Shown: positions 34,701 through 46,173 of the stretch, piece after piece
Layout of the letters: each line of letters starts with the position of its first letter
Numbering within the stretch: position 1 is the first letter of the stretch
Assembly: GCA_040954595.2 (NCBI GenBank)
Contig: CM082584.2
Coordinates: forward strand, 9,982,001-10,046,000
From: Balanoglossus misakiensis
Lineage: Eukaryota > Hemichordata
Length of the DNA stretch: 64,000 bases
Direction: 5' to 3'
Notes under the pieces: model-generated
What the model saw: the letters and a program-made list of their open reading frames with translations, nothing else
Databases searched by the model: none
What the model was told of the DNA's origin: nothing
Program-made: the position numbers and the translations under genes

Positions 34701-37700
34701 GGAATTTCAAAATTTGGCCGATTTTTGAAAAAATCATGGGTTATAGCTCATGAAAATCATCCAAAAATGAGAATTTTTCGACTTTGCGGAATTTCAAAAT
34801 TTGGCCGATTTTTGAAAAAATCATGGGTTATAGCTCATGAAAATCATCCAAAAATGAGAATTTTTCGACTTTGCGGAATTTCAAAATTTGGCCGATTTTT
34901 GAAAAAATCATGGGTTATAGCTCATGAAAATCATCCAAACATGAGAATTTTTCGACTTTGCGGAATTTCAAAATTTGGCCGATTTTTGAAAAAATCATGG
35001 GTTATAGCTCATGAAAATCATCCAAACATGAGAATTTTTCGACTTTGCGGAATTTCAAAATTTGGCCGATTTTTGAAAAAATCATGGGTTATAGCTCATG
35101 AAAATCATCCAAAAATGAGAATTTTTCGACTTTGCGGAATTTCAAAATTTGGCCGATCTTTGAAAAAATCATGGGTTATAGCTCATGAAAATCATCCAAA
35201 AATGAGAATTTTTCGACTTTGCGGAATTTCAAAATTTGGCCGATTTTTGAAAAAATCATGGGTTATAGCTCATGAAAATCATCCAAAAATGAGAATTTTT
35301 CGACTTTGCGGAATTTCAAAATTTGGCCGATTTTTGAAAAAATCATGGGTTATAGCTCATGAAAATCATCCAAACATGAGAATTTTTCGACTTTGCGGAA
35401 TTTCAAAATTTGGCCGATTTTTGAAAAAATCATGGGTTATAGCTCATGAAAATCATCCAAACATGAGAATTTTTCGACTTTGCGGAATTTCAAAATTTGG
35501 CCGATTTTTGAAAAAATCATGGGTTATAGCTCATGAAAATCATCCAAACATGAGAATTTTTCGACTTTGCGGAATTTCAAAATTTGGCCGATTTTTGAAA
35601 AAATCATGGGTTATAGCTCATGAAAATCATCCAAAAATGAGAATTTTTCGACTTTGCGGAATTTCAAAATTTGGCCGATTTTTGAAAAAATCATGGGTTA
35701 TAGCTCATGAAAATCATCCAAAAATGAGAATTTTTCGACTTTGCGGAATTTCAAAATTTGGCCGATTTTTGAAAAAATCATGGGTTATAGCTCATGAAAA
35801 TCATCCAAAAATGAGAATTTTTCGACTTTGCGGAATTTCAAAATTTGGCCGATTTTTGAAAAAATCATGGGTTATAGCTCATGAAAATCATCCAAAAATG
35901 AGAATTTTTCGACTTTGCGGAATTTCAAAATTTGGCCGATTTTTGAAAAAATCATGGGTTATAGCTCATGAAAATCATCCAAAAATGAGAATTTTTCGAC
36001 TTTGCGGAATTTCAAAATTTGGCCGATTTTTGAAAAAATCATGGGTTATAGCTCATGAAAATCATCCAAAAATGAGAATTTTTCGACTTTGCGGAATTTC
36101 AAAATTTGGCCGATTTTTGAAAAAATCATGGGTTATAGCTCATGAAAATCATCCAAAATGAGAATTTTTCGACTTTGCGGAATTTCAAAAATTTGGCCGA
36201 TTTTTGAAAAAATCATGGGTTATAGCTCATGAAAATCATCCAAAAATGAGAATTTTTCGACTTTGCGGAATTTCAAAATTTGGCCGATTTTTGAAAAAAT
36301 CATGGGTTATAGCTCATGAAAATCATCCAAAAATGAGAATTTTTCGACTTTGCGGAATTTCAAAATTTGGCCGATTTTTGAAAAAATCATGGGTTATAGC
36401 TCATGAAAATCATCCAAAAATGAGAATTTTTCGACTTTGCTGAATTTCAAAATTTGGCCGATTTTTGAAAAAATCATGGGTTATAGCTCATGAAAATCAT
36501 CCAAAAAATGAGAATATTTCGACTTTGCTGAATTTCAAAATTTGGCCGATTTTTGAAAAAATCATGGGTTATAGCTCATGAAAATCATCCAAAAAATGAG
36601 AATTTTTCGACTTTGCTGAATTTCAAAATTTGGCCGATTTTTGAAAAAATCATGGGTTATAGCTCATGAAAATCATCCAAAAATGAGAATTTTTCGACTT
36701 TGCTGAATTTCAAAATTTGGCCGATTTTTGAAAAAATCATGGGTTATAGCTCATGAAAATCATCCAAAAATGAGAATTTTTCGACTTTGCTGAATTTCAA
36801 AATTTGGCCGATTTTTGAAAAAATCATGGGTTATAGCTCATGAAAATCATCCAAAAATGAGAATTTTTCGACTTTGCGGAATTTCAAAATTTGGCCGATT
36901 TTTGAAAAAAATCATGGGTTATAGCTCATGAAAATCATCCAAAAATGAGAATTTTTCGACTTTGCTGAATTTCAAAATTTGGCCGATTTTTGAAAAAATC
37001 ATGGGTTATAGCTCATGAAAATCATCCAAAAATGAGAATTTTTCGACTTTGCTGAATTTCAAAATTTGGCCGATTTTTGAAAAAATCATGGGTTATAGCT
37101 CATGAAAATCATCCAAAAATGAGAATTTTTCGACTTTGCGGAATTTCAAAATTTGGCCGATTTTTGAAAAAAATCATGGGTTATAGCTCATGAAAATCAT
37201 CCAAAAATGAGAATTTTTCGACTTTGCGGAATTTCAAAATTTGGCCGATTTTTGAAAAAATCATGGGTTATAGCTCATGAAAATCATCCAAAAATGAGAA
37301 TTTTTCGACTTTGCGGAATTTCAAAATTTGGCCGATTTTTGAAAAAATCATGGGTTATAGCTCATGAAAATCATCCAAAAATGAGAATTTTTCGACTTTG
37401 CGGAATTTCAAAATTTGGCCGATTTTTGAAAAAATCATGGGTTATAGCTCATGAAAATCATCCAAAAATGAGAATTTTTCGACTTTGCGGAATTTCAAAA
37501 TTTGGCCGATCTTTGAAAAAATCATGGGTTATAGCTCATGAAAATCATCCAAAAATGAGAATTTTTCGACTTTGCGGAATTTCAAAATTTGGCCGATCTT
37601 TGAAAAAATCATGGGTTATAGCTCATGAAAATCATCCAAAAATGAGAATTTTTCGACTTTGCGGAATTTCAAAATTTGGCCGATCTTTGAAAAAATCATG

Positions 37701-40700
37701 GGTTATAGCTCATGAAAATCATCCAAAAATGAGAATTTTTCGACTTTGCGGAATTTCAAAATTTGGCCGATCTTTGAAAAAATCATGGGTTATAGCTCAT
37801 GAAAATCATCCAAAAATGAGAATTTTTCGACTTTGCGGAATTTCAAAATTTGGCCGATCTTTGAAAAAATCATGGGTTATAGCTCATGAAAATCATCCAA
37901 AAATGAGAATTTTTCGACTTTGCGGAATTTCAAAATTTGGCCGATTTTTGAAAAAATCATGGGTTATAGCTCATGAAAATCATCCAAAAATGAGAATTTT
38001 TCGACTTTGCGGAATTTCAAAATTTGGCCGATTTTTGAAAAAATCATGGGTTATAGCTCATGAAAATCATCCAAAAATGAGAATTTTTCGACTTTGCGGA
38101 ATTTCAAAATTTGGCCGATTTTTGAAAAAATCATGGGTTATAGCTCATGAAAATCATCCAAAAATGAGAATTTTTGGACTTTGCGGAATTTCAAAATTTG
38201 GCCGATTTTTGAAAAAAATCATGGGTTATAGCTCATGAAAATCATCCAAAAATGAGAATTTTTCGACTTTGCGGAATTTCAAAATTTGGCCGATTTTTGA
38301 AAAAATCATGGGTTATAGCTCATGAAAATCATCCAAAAATGAGAATTTTTCGACTTTGCGGAATTTCAAAATTTGGCCGATTTTTGAAAAAATCATGGGT
38401 TATAGCTCATGAAAATCATCCAAAAATGAGAATTTTTCGACTTTGCGGAATTTCAAAATTTGGCCGATTTTTGAAAAAATCATGGGTTATAGCTCATGAA
38501 AATCATCCAAAAATGAGAATTTTTCGACTTTGCGGAATTTCAAAATTTGGCCGATTTTTGAAAAAATCATGGGTTATAGCTCATGAAAATCATCCAAAAA
38601 TGAGAATTTTTCGACTTTGCGGAATTTCAAAATTTGGCCGATTTTTGAAAAAATCATGGGTTATAGCTCATGAAAATCATCCAAAAATGAGAATTTTTCG
38701 ACTTTGCGGAATTTCAAAATTTGGCCGATTTTTGAAAAAATCATGGGTTATAGCTCATGAAAATCATCCAAAAATGAGAATTTTTCGACTTTGCGGAATT
38801 TCAAAATTTGGCCGATTTTTGAAAAAATCATGGGTTATAGCTCATGAAAATCATCCAAAAATGAGAATTTTTCGACTTTGCGGAATTTCAAAATTTGGCC
38901 GATTTTTGAAAAAATCATGGGTTATAGCTCATGAAAATCATCCAAAAATGAGAATTTTTCGACTTTGCGGAATTTCAAAATTTGGCCGATTTTTGAAAAA
39001 ATCATGGGTTATAGCTCATGAAAATCATCCAAAAATGAGAATTTTTCGACTTTGCGGAATTTCAAAATTTGGCCGATTTTTGAAAAAATCATGGGTTATA
39101 GCTCATGAAAATCATCCAAAAATGAGAATTTTTCGACTTTGCGGAATTTCAAAATTTGGCCGATTTTTGAAAAAATCATGGGTTATAGCTCATGAAAATC
39201 ATCCAAACATGAGAATTTTTCGACTTTGCGGAATTTCAAAATTTGGCCGATTTTTGAAAAAATCATGGGTTATAGCTCATGAAAATCATCCAAACATGAG
39301 AATTTTTCGACTTTGCGGAATTTCAAAATTTGGCCGATTTTTGAAAAAATCATGGGTTATAGCTCATGAAAATCATCCAAAAATGAGAATTTTTCGACTT
39401 TGCGGAATTTCAAAATTTGGCCGATTTTTGAAAAAATCATGGGTTATAGCTCATGAAAATCATCCAAAAATGAGAATTTTTCGACTTTGCGGAATTTCAA
39501 AATTTGGCCGATTTTTGAAAAAATCATGGGTTATAGCTCATGAAAATCATCCAAAAATGAGAATTTTTCGACTTTGCGGAATTTCAAAAATTTGGCCGAT
39601 TTTTGAAAAAATCATGGGTTATAGCTCATGAAAATCATCCAAAAATGAGAATTTTTCGACTTTGCGGAATTTCAAAAATTTGGCCGATTTTTGAAAAAAT
39701 CATGGGTTATAGCTCATGAAAATCATCCAAAAATGAGAATTTTTCGACTTTGCGGAATTTCAAAATTTGGCCGATGAAAAAATCCAATTGTGATACTTTA
39801 ATGCAAAAATGTAAGAGAAAAATTGCACCAAATGACTCTTTCATATTTCACATCATAATTCTGGGTAAGGTTGTTTGAGTAGGTAATATGGGCCAATATG
39901 ACTCAGAGCAACAATATATAAGGATTTATGAAGTTGGACAATTAGTACATAAGCAGACTGACAAACATAAAATTGTCAAAGTTCATAATCTCGTTTATTT
40001 CGATGATATGTGATAATTGAATATGTTGACCACTTGAATACAATAATGATAAACACTGATTGTCTTTGTTAACTCAGGACGAACATGCGAAGCTAAACAA
40101 TTCCAGTGTAGTACATCTCTAGATTGTATTCCTTTGGACTGGAAGTGCGATGGAGACGATGACTGCGATGACAGGTCTGATGAAGCTGAATGTAGCGATG
40201 GCGGGAACAGATGTCCAGATATTCAGTTTGCCTGTGCTAACTGGGGATGTGTGCCCATTTCGTGGCTGTGTGACGGTGACGAGGACTGCCATGATGGTTC
40301 AGATGAAAGAGGATGCGGTGGTATTCTATATTATGGCGGGGTTTCTTCACCTGGTTAACAATAAAATGAATAACTAACATAACCTTACAAGATAAGACAT
40401 TTTTATCAAATCACAGAATAAAAATGATGACATATAAATTCCGCATAAACACACAACGATAACTTCGGAGGTGTCATTTTCCCCCTACAGATGCTACATG
40501 CTCAGAGACAGAATTCCAGTGTACATCAAACAAAACTTGTATCCCAAAAAGATGGAAATGTGATGGCGAGAAGGACTGCCCCGACGAGTCTGATGAAGAG
40601 GAATGTGGAGATGTCGTCGTGAACACGTGCGGAGATAGAGAATTTGCTTGTGATAGTGGCATGTGTACACATATAACATGGGAGTGTGATGGTGAACAGG

Positions 40701-43231
40701 ACTGTGATGATGGCTCAGATGAAATAAGATGCAACTCTGGTGCGTAAAATTTACATTAAAATGATAACATGATATCATATCTGAGATGGTTCACATGAAA
40801 GCTGATGCGGTAGTATTCTAAATTATGACGGGGTTGCATCGCTAAGTCTGTCAAGTAACGATATATATATATATGAGCAAGAACTGTAAGGTCACGTGTT
40901 TACAAAAGTTAGCACAAGCCGTAAGGATGTCTGTCTGTCTTTCTACCAGTTGTAGTTATAAGATAGGCAGAACCGCCTAAAGTTTTCAATAAAAGTTTAA
41001 TAATACAAGTTTTGAATAATAACGGAAATGACCAAAAAATCATTCAATTGCATAATAATGATAATCAAGCCAAGCTTGGCATAATTGCCCAAGGCCTGGT
41101 TAACAATAAAATGAATGACTAACATAACCTTACAAGATATTATATGACATTTTATCAAATCACAGAATAAAAATGATGACATATAAGTTCCGCATAAACA
41201 CACAACGCTAACTTCGGAGGTGTCATTTCCCCCCCCCCCCCCCCTACAGATGCTACATGCTCAGAGACAGAATTCCAGTGTACATCAAACAAAACTTGTA
41301 TCCCAAAAAGATGGAAATGTGATGGCGAGAAGGACTGCCCCGACGAGTCTGATGAAGAGGAATGTAGCGATGTCGTCGTGAACACATGTGGAGATAGAGA
41401 ATTTGCTTGTGATAGTGGCATGTGTACACATATAACATGGGAGTGTGATGGAGATCAGGACTGTGATGATGGCTCAGATGAAATAAGATGCAATTCTGGT
41501 GCGTTAAATTTACATTAAAATGATAACATGAGATCATATCTGGGAGAGAGAGGGGGGGAAGAGAGAGAGAGGGGGGGGAGAGAAAGAGGGGGACGGGCTG
41601 TCAGCAGACCTGACCGACGCGACGGGGAGACAAAGAGAAACTCACTTTCTACACTATTGTCGATCTTGTTTCTTAGATTCTTGCACAGAGGACGAATTCG
41701 AGTGTGAGGTCGGTATGTGCATCAATAAAGGTCAGTACTGTGATGGAAATGTGGATTGTTCAGATGGCAGCGATGAAGGAGACCATTGCCATAACTGCAA
41801 TTCTCAAACTGATTTCTTGTGTGACAACTATGCATGCATAGATCAAAGTGCCACGTGCGATGGGGTCGACGACTGCGGTGATTCGTCAGACGAACCAAGC
41901 TTTGAAATCTGCAGTAAGTCCCTGTTTTATTATGTCTACACCAATAGAATCATTTCCATCTGCACAACTTACCTTCCGAGTATTTGGTACTTCCCTAATT
42001 TCTTGCCGAATTTTCAATTGCAGCACTAGATGAATGCAAGCAAGAAAATGGCGGCTGTTCACACAACTGCATTAACTTACCTATAGGCTTTCACTGCGCA
42101 TGTCCGACCAGTCACAATCTTGGCAAGGATCTGAAAACGTGTGAAGGTAAATGTAAAATTGGGAATTCACTTCATATGCCACGCTCAGATAAGCAATACC
42201 ATATATAAACATAGCACTGGTTAGGTTTTCTGGCGATGAATATACAGTGTCTACTCAACAATACCTAACTTCAAGCTTGTATCAAAACAGATTTGTTTCT
42301 TGCAAAAGAGTACATTTATCTGCATCTGTCCTTACCACACGTACGACATTCACATATTAGATGGCCGCATCTGCATAGTTTACAACCACGTTTCAGCTCA
42401 AGGCAGATTTTTAAAGGGCGTTTTGCTTCTTTCGGTAAACAATGTCACACTACAAGAGAACAAACACGCCGCACTATTCAGACGACATTTTCCTCTTTTC
42501 ACCTGTAGACAAGAACGAATGCATTACAACACCGGGCATATGTAACGGTTCATTTTGCATGAATTTGGAGGGCGGCTATCGCTGCCACTGCCCGGCCGGT
42601 TACAGCGTCAATGAACAAGGCGAGTGCCGAGCTGAGGGGCGGGAGGCGAGTCTGGTGATCTCTAGCGGCGCCGACATCAGGAGGCTCTTCCTCGGATCTG
42701 GTGACCTGGAAATGGTTGTCGAGAATGTTGCAGCTCGAGCAGTATCCGTGGATGTTGATGTGCGCGAGCGAACACTTTTCTGGTCGGATGTGGTGACCGA
42801 GAAGATATACAGGTGAGACTAGTGCATTCATTACATGTTGCGCGGTGGTAATTGAACTGTAGAATAACATGGTGAATACTACTGGTATATTCCATATCAA
42901 AAATACCGTTTCTTGCATCTCAACAAAATCAGACACTTTTATCGGTCACGTGTATGTTTACCCGCCGTCTAATTTCCAACTAAATGTTGTATTCACGGTT
43001 TCACAGTTCATCAATTGAAACGGCAGATGACAAGAAAGTTGTATTCAATGAAAGCACCGGGACGGTCGATGGAATCGCAGTAGACTGGGTAACAGGAAAT
43101 TTGTATTGGACTGATACTTTTAGTAATACCGTTAGCGTTGGCGACCCGAAATTGCATAGAAGGAAGACGCTTTTCCATGACAATTTGGATGAACCAAGGG
43201 ATATCGCTGTGGATCCACGAAACGGGTAGGT

Positions 43232-43277
<46 letters not shown>

Positions 43278-44425
43278 AAGTGTGTGTGTGTGTGTGTGAG
43301 AGGGAGAGGGAGAGAGACAGACAGACAGACAGACAGAGAGACAGGCAGGCAGTAAGAATGGGAGAAAGAAAATTGTAGGTATGTGACAATAACTGCATAA
43401 GCACACTTCATCGTCTCTTCAGATGGCTGTATTGGACTGATTGGGGACAGAAACCAAAGATAGAAAAAGCTGGCATGGATGGGTCCAAACGAACGGTGTT
43501 GATCGACTCTGGCATCTATTGGCCAAACGGTTTGACCATAGACTTCACTACTGATAGGCTGTTCTGGGTTGATGGGAAACTACATTTGTTGGCATCTTCG
43601 GATCTGTTCGGAAAAGACAGGGTTAACCTAACTTATGTTAACGACTACGGGCAGAGTTTTCAACCCTTTTCTGTTGTTGTGTTCGAGGTGAGTTCCAACT
43701 TCGCCGTATGGTGAAAGGTAATCTAATCTAGGATGGAATGTTATTTTCGACGCAGTCCAAAATTAACCCACACTTCCTCACGTGCGAATGTAGATGCACA
43801 TTTTGTATGATTTCGCGATTGATACCAGGAGTTTTATCTTTGCCTTTCCGTCGCCGTTCATTTCAGGACAGGTTATTTTGGAGCTCCTTTGAGGGGCAAT
43901 TCATCGACTCGGTCAATAAGAACACTGGTCTAGACCAACGTTCAACAGTGGTGGGAAGCACGGCACTTGGTTTGACAATCGACCATGAAGTTAGCCAGCC
44001 AATGAGTGAGTACCATGGTAACATGTACAGGGAAAAAGAAAACATTAAATGGTGGGTTAAATTGGGTATAAGAAGGTTGGTAGGAAAGATACATGTAGTT
44101 CACCGCGTTGAAATCATTTGGAACAATTCTGCTCATAGTCAAAGTAACGGACTCGTATAAACAATGCATGTACAGTGCATATCGACATCTCAGAAACAAC
44201 GACGTAGCAGATACAGACAAAGTGATTCTATTTTTGACACGAACTAACTTTTGCACATCTGTTTCTCTCAAACTAGGCATCAACTACTGTGCCGAAGATA
44301 ACGGTGGTTGTGAATACCTGTGTCTGTTGGCACCCGTACCCCCGGACAACTCGCTCAACCGCACAACGTGCGCATGTCCCGACTGCGAGAAAATCGGTGA
44401 CGATGGCCGCACTTGCGTGTTCTAA
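28687..44425 (+). CDS. Gene C: secreted LDLR/VLDLR-like protein, complete
   Basis: Eleven exons join in frame to 745-746 aa: 28687-28750, 40078-40320 (or 40317), 40491-40739, 41250-41498, 41677-41913, 42024-42146, 42509-42812, 43007-43225, 43423-43687, 43867-44005 and 44277-44425. The order is a signal peptide, eight LDLa in four double-module exons, EGF-A, EGF-B, a YWTD propeller, EGF-C and stop TAA. Intron positions and phases from EGF-A onward match gene B exactly. As in B, the stop follows the final EGF-C cysteine within two residues, leaving no transmembrane or NPxY tail, so the protein is predicted to be secreted. Intron 1 is 11.3 kb and carries the 87-bp array. Two of the four LDLa exons are recent duplicates of each other. 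An NRT sequon lies in EGF-C. The ligand is unknown. Confidence 0.9.
28791..28853. repeat. GTAC/GTAT microsatellite
   Basis: Imperfect tetranucleotide repeat of TACG/GTAT type, just inside intron 1 of gene C. Confidence 0.75.
29057..29380 (-). repeat. Inverted, diverged copies of the 87-bp repeat
   Basis: About 3.6 units read as the reverse complement of the main array, with substitutions and small deletions (for example, the CATGAGCTATAAC part is missing near 29182). A still weaker trace may extend left to about 28939. Confidence 0.85.
29372..39775 (+). repeat. 87-bp minisatellite array, about 118 direct copies
   Basis: The unit is 87 bp and about 31 % GC, running ATGAGAATTTTTCGACTTTG to a CATCCAAAA end. 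Homogeneous direct copies run from about 29389 to 39775. Recurrent variants are GCTGAA for GCGGAA, CCAAACATG for CCAAAAATG, GATCTTTG for GATTTTTG, and single-base indels in A runs. The array lies wholly in gene C intron 1 and stops abruptly within a unit at 39775. Because 87 is 3 x 29, one forward frame stays open for long stretches, up to 493 codons. I regard this as a by-product of unit length. The true copy number is unknown because of the gap at 32090. Confidence 0.97.
32090..32189. other. Assembly gap (100 N) in the repeat array
   Basis: Exactly 100 N, a common placeholder for a gap of unknown size. The sequence immediately after it (32190-32270) has several indels relative to the repeat unit, probably low-quality consensus. 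Confidence 0.95.
39776..40077 (+). other. Gene C intron 1, right end
   Basis: Unique AT-rich sequence between the abrupt end of the array and the acceptor at 40076-40077. No decayed repeat copies are visible on this side. Confidence 0.7.
40078..40320 (+). CDS. Gene C exon 2: LDLa 1-2
   Basis: Two LDLa modules ([12 protein letters not shown] and [12 protein letters not shown]). The donor is ambiguous: GTATTC after 40320 or GTGGTA after 40317. Both keep phase 1 and differ by one residue. Confidence 0.82.
40491..40739 (+). CDS. Gene C exon 3: LDLa 3-4
   Basis: 249 bp, phase 1-1, two modules ([12 protein letters not shown] and [12 protein letters not shown]). It is about 97 % identical to exon 4 (7 differences in 249 bp by my count). 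Confidence 0.9.
40785..40840 (+). pseudogene. Relic of an LDLa exon 3' end
   Basis: Matches the 3' end and donor region of exon 2 (40293-40345), but has an in-frame TGA where exon 2 reads RGC. It marks the left edge of the duplicated exon block and is not expected to be spliced in. Confidence 0.7.
41250..41498 (+). CDS. Gene C exon 4: LDLa 5-6 (duplicate of exon 3)
   Basis: 249 bp, phase 1-1, in frame and with intact cysteines and acidic motifs. The flanking intron sequence is also duplicated (41096-41543 versus 40350-40783). A 16-bp C run (41229-41244) forms its polypyrimidine tract. Confidence 0.9.
41545..41600. repeat. GA/G-rich low-complexity tract
   Basis: Purine-rich tract in the intron between LDLa exons 4 and 5 of gene C. 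Confidence 0.8.
41677..41913 (+). CDS. Gene C exon 5: LDLa 7-8
   Basis: 237 bp, phase 1-1. The second module ends SDEPSFEIC. The first module is nearly identical in DNA to gene B exon 24596. Confidence 0.9.
42024..42146 (+). CDS. Gene C exon 6: EGF-A
   Basis: 123 bp, phase 1-1. [15 protein letters not shown]. The donor is GTAAAT. Confidence 0.9.
42509..42812 (+). CDS. Gene C exon 7: EGF-B and first blade
   Basis: 304 bp, phase 1 in and phase 2 out. DKNEC start with [12 protein letters not shown] (calcium-binding EGF and hydroxylation consensus), then blade LFWSDV. Confidence 0.92.
43007..43225 (+). CDS. Gene C exon 8: YWTD propeller
   Basis: 219 bp, phase 2-2. [16 protein letters not shown] and [11 protein letters not shown]. 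Confidence 0.92.
43226..43350. repeat. GA, ACAG and GT compound microsatellite
   Basis: Fills most of the intron between propeller exons 8 and 9. The equivalent gene B intron (25997-26106) also has GA-rich runs. Confidence 0.9.
43423..43687 (+). CDS. Gene C exon 9: YWTD propeller
   Basis: 265 bp, phase 2 in and phase 0 out. [25 protein letters not shown] and [12 protein letters not shown], ending PFSVVVFE at GTGAGT. Confidence 0.92.
43867..44005 (+). CDS. Gene C exon 10: last propeller blades
   Basis: 139 bp, phase 0 in and phase 1 out. [11 protein letters not shown] to DHEVSQPM. The donor is GTGAGT. Confidence 0.88.
44277..44425 (+). CDS. Gene C terminal exon: EGF-C and stop
   Basis: 149 bp. 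[19 protein letters not shown] to GRTCVF, then TAA at 44423-44425. It is the same length and stops at the same place as the gene B terminal exon. Confidence 0.9.
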
Positions 44426-44650
44426 TCACGATTTGTCCTCGGAATTGGAGTTTTTCCCCTGGCCAGTCTGGGTCTTTTAATTTGCACGGCCTACAGACAA
44501 ACGCCAGTTTATTGATGCTTTTATTACTGGTATTGTTTCTTTTGGGTTGACTTGTGACTGTCGTTGACATACCAAAATAACGTCTAAGACTTACGACTTC
44601 GTAATGCTGCATATGACATTTAATATACCCTGTATTGTCAGCAAGTACTG

Positions 44651-44656
44651 AATAAA
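44651..44656 (+). promoter_or_regulatory. Candidate polyadenylation signal for gene C
   Basis: AATAAA 226 bp after the stop codon, the first canonical hexamer seen downstream. Confidence 0.6.
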
Positions 44657-45236
44657 GCAATAATCAGAATATTCCTTCTGCGCAGCCCGATGCGTTTTAG
44701 TTGTATCAATTATCCGAATTAATGTCTTGATTTGTGCGACGCCTACGCACAAGAAGTGATCGAATCCAATCGTCCCTCCGGTCTTCCACTTTAACGAAAA
44801 TGCCTCGGGTGCGGTTCCAAAGCAGCTTCTCCGAGTCGGCTAATCATCAGAGGTCGCCACGCGCCACCATCAGCTCGTGAGCGTTGGCGTCGCTCTTCGT
44901 CTACATCGCGCCTCGGGAGTCTGCGCATGCACCCCGTGGGCGGTTTTGCCGCTCGGTTGAACGTCGTGCCCATGAGGGCGCAATTAGGACAATTGGTTTC
45001 CCCGTGGCGCGATGCAACCTTCGTCCCATTAACCAACAATCAAACGTTGTCGGCGCAGGCATTACCTCATCTCATCTTTAATTCATTGGCAATTTTTTTT
45101 CTTTCCTGGTCACTTCTGGAATTGTTACTTCTAGTACAATTCGACATGTTTCCTAAAAATTCAATGTGGCCATTTCAAAACATTTTTTTTCTCTCACGGT
45201 GATACGTTGTACGTTATACCAGCGAGCACTCTGCGG

Positions 45237-45306
45237 TGACGTCATAGACTGCTCCTCCTGCACCTGAAGTGTTATGCCATAGCAAGTGCACTGAGCGATG
45301 ACGTCA
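45237..45306. promoter_or_regulatory. Paired CRE octamers
   Basis: Two perfect TGACGTCA sites, 62 bp apart, sit in an imperfect duplication of the surrounding AGC-AG--CACT sequence about 0.8 kb after gene C. This is the binding consensus of CREB/ATF factors. Function is unproven. Confidence 0.45.
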
Positions 45307-46173
45307 TTCCCAACACTTAGCAACATAGTGACTCAAATCGCTCTCTGGTGAATAGTAATCTCAAGCAGTTCCAAAATTAAAAAAAGAATAACTCTTTGAT
45401 TGGTGAAAATTGGTTGCATGCCAGATAGATGTAAATTGGAAAAGTTACATCGCGAAGTCTCACTTTATAGTAATTGGGAATGACACCAAATCTATATCTT
45501 GAATAATTCACCAACTTTTCTCTCTTGGGCCGATGTCTCTGGCTAGCACCAGGCAGCTTTGGTCTGCCTCCCGTACGATTCCATTTTCTGAAATGAGGTT
45601 GAATTGCCAAAAGTGGGTTGCGTGTCGCTCAGTCTGTCCTCCGTCTACCTGCCTGTCTTCTCTGTCTGTCTATCTATCTATCTGTCTGTTTGTTTGTCTG
45701 ATATTCCCGTTTCTCTTTGTACCCTTAGCTTGCACATATATTTTCATGATCTCTGATTTGAATCGACAAACACTTTTATGGACCGAACATTTAAAATACA
45801 GTAACAATTAACTACCTGAAAACCCTGTGGCAAATGAAATCAGGATCGTAAAAGATTATTGAGATATTGATGGGACCATACTTTATCAGTAGCCATGCAT
45901 ACTGAGTGATGATTGATTGATGAAAATATGCATTGAATAGGGGTTATGAAATAATTTAATTGCATTATACTGCTTTAAACTTTCCATAACGCACGACCTC
46001 TTTGCAAAATTGGCAATATAGGAACAGACAGACTAACGCACGTGCGTCACACGCCGCCCCTTTCACACACTGTCGGCCCGGTCATGCAGGAAGATATTGA
46101 CTCGATTTAACTACCGTCGCCATGGCCTTACCCGACCTCGCCGAACAGAGTCCGCATCTCTCGCTTACCGTTC

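Noticed and set aside
29465-39631. Long open frames of up to 493 codons repeating a 29-residue unit that begins [10 protein letters not shown]
   Set aside because: The frame stays open because the unit is 87 bp, a multiple of three, without a stop. It is broken wherever an A run changes by one base, it lies inside an intron with clean phase-1 splice partners, and the variants show no sign of protein constraint.
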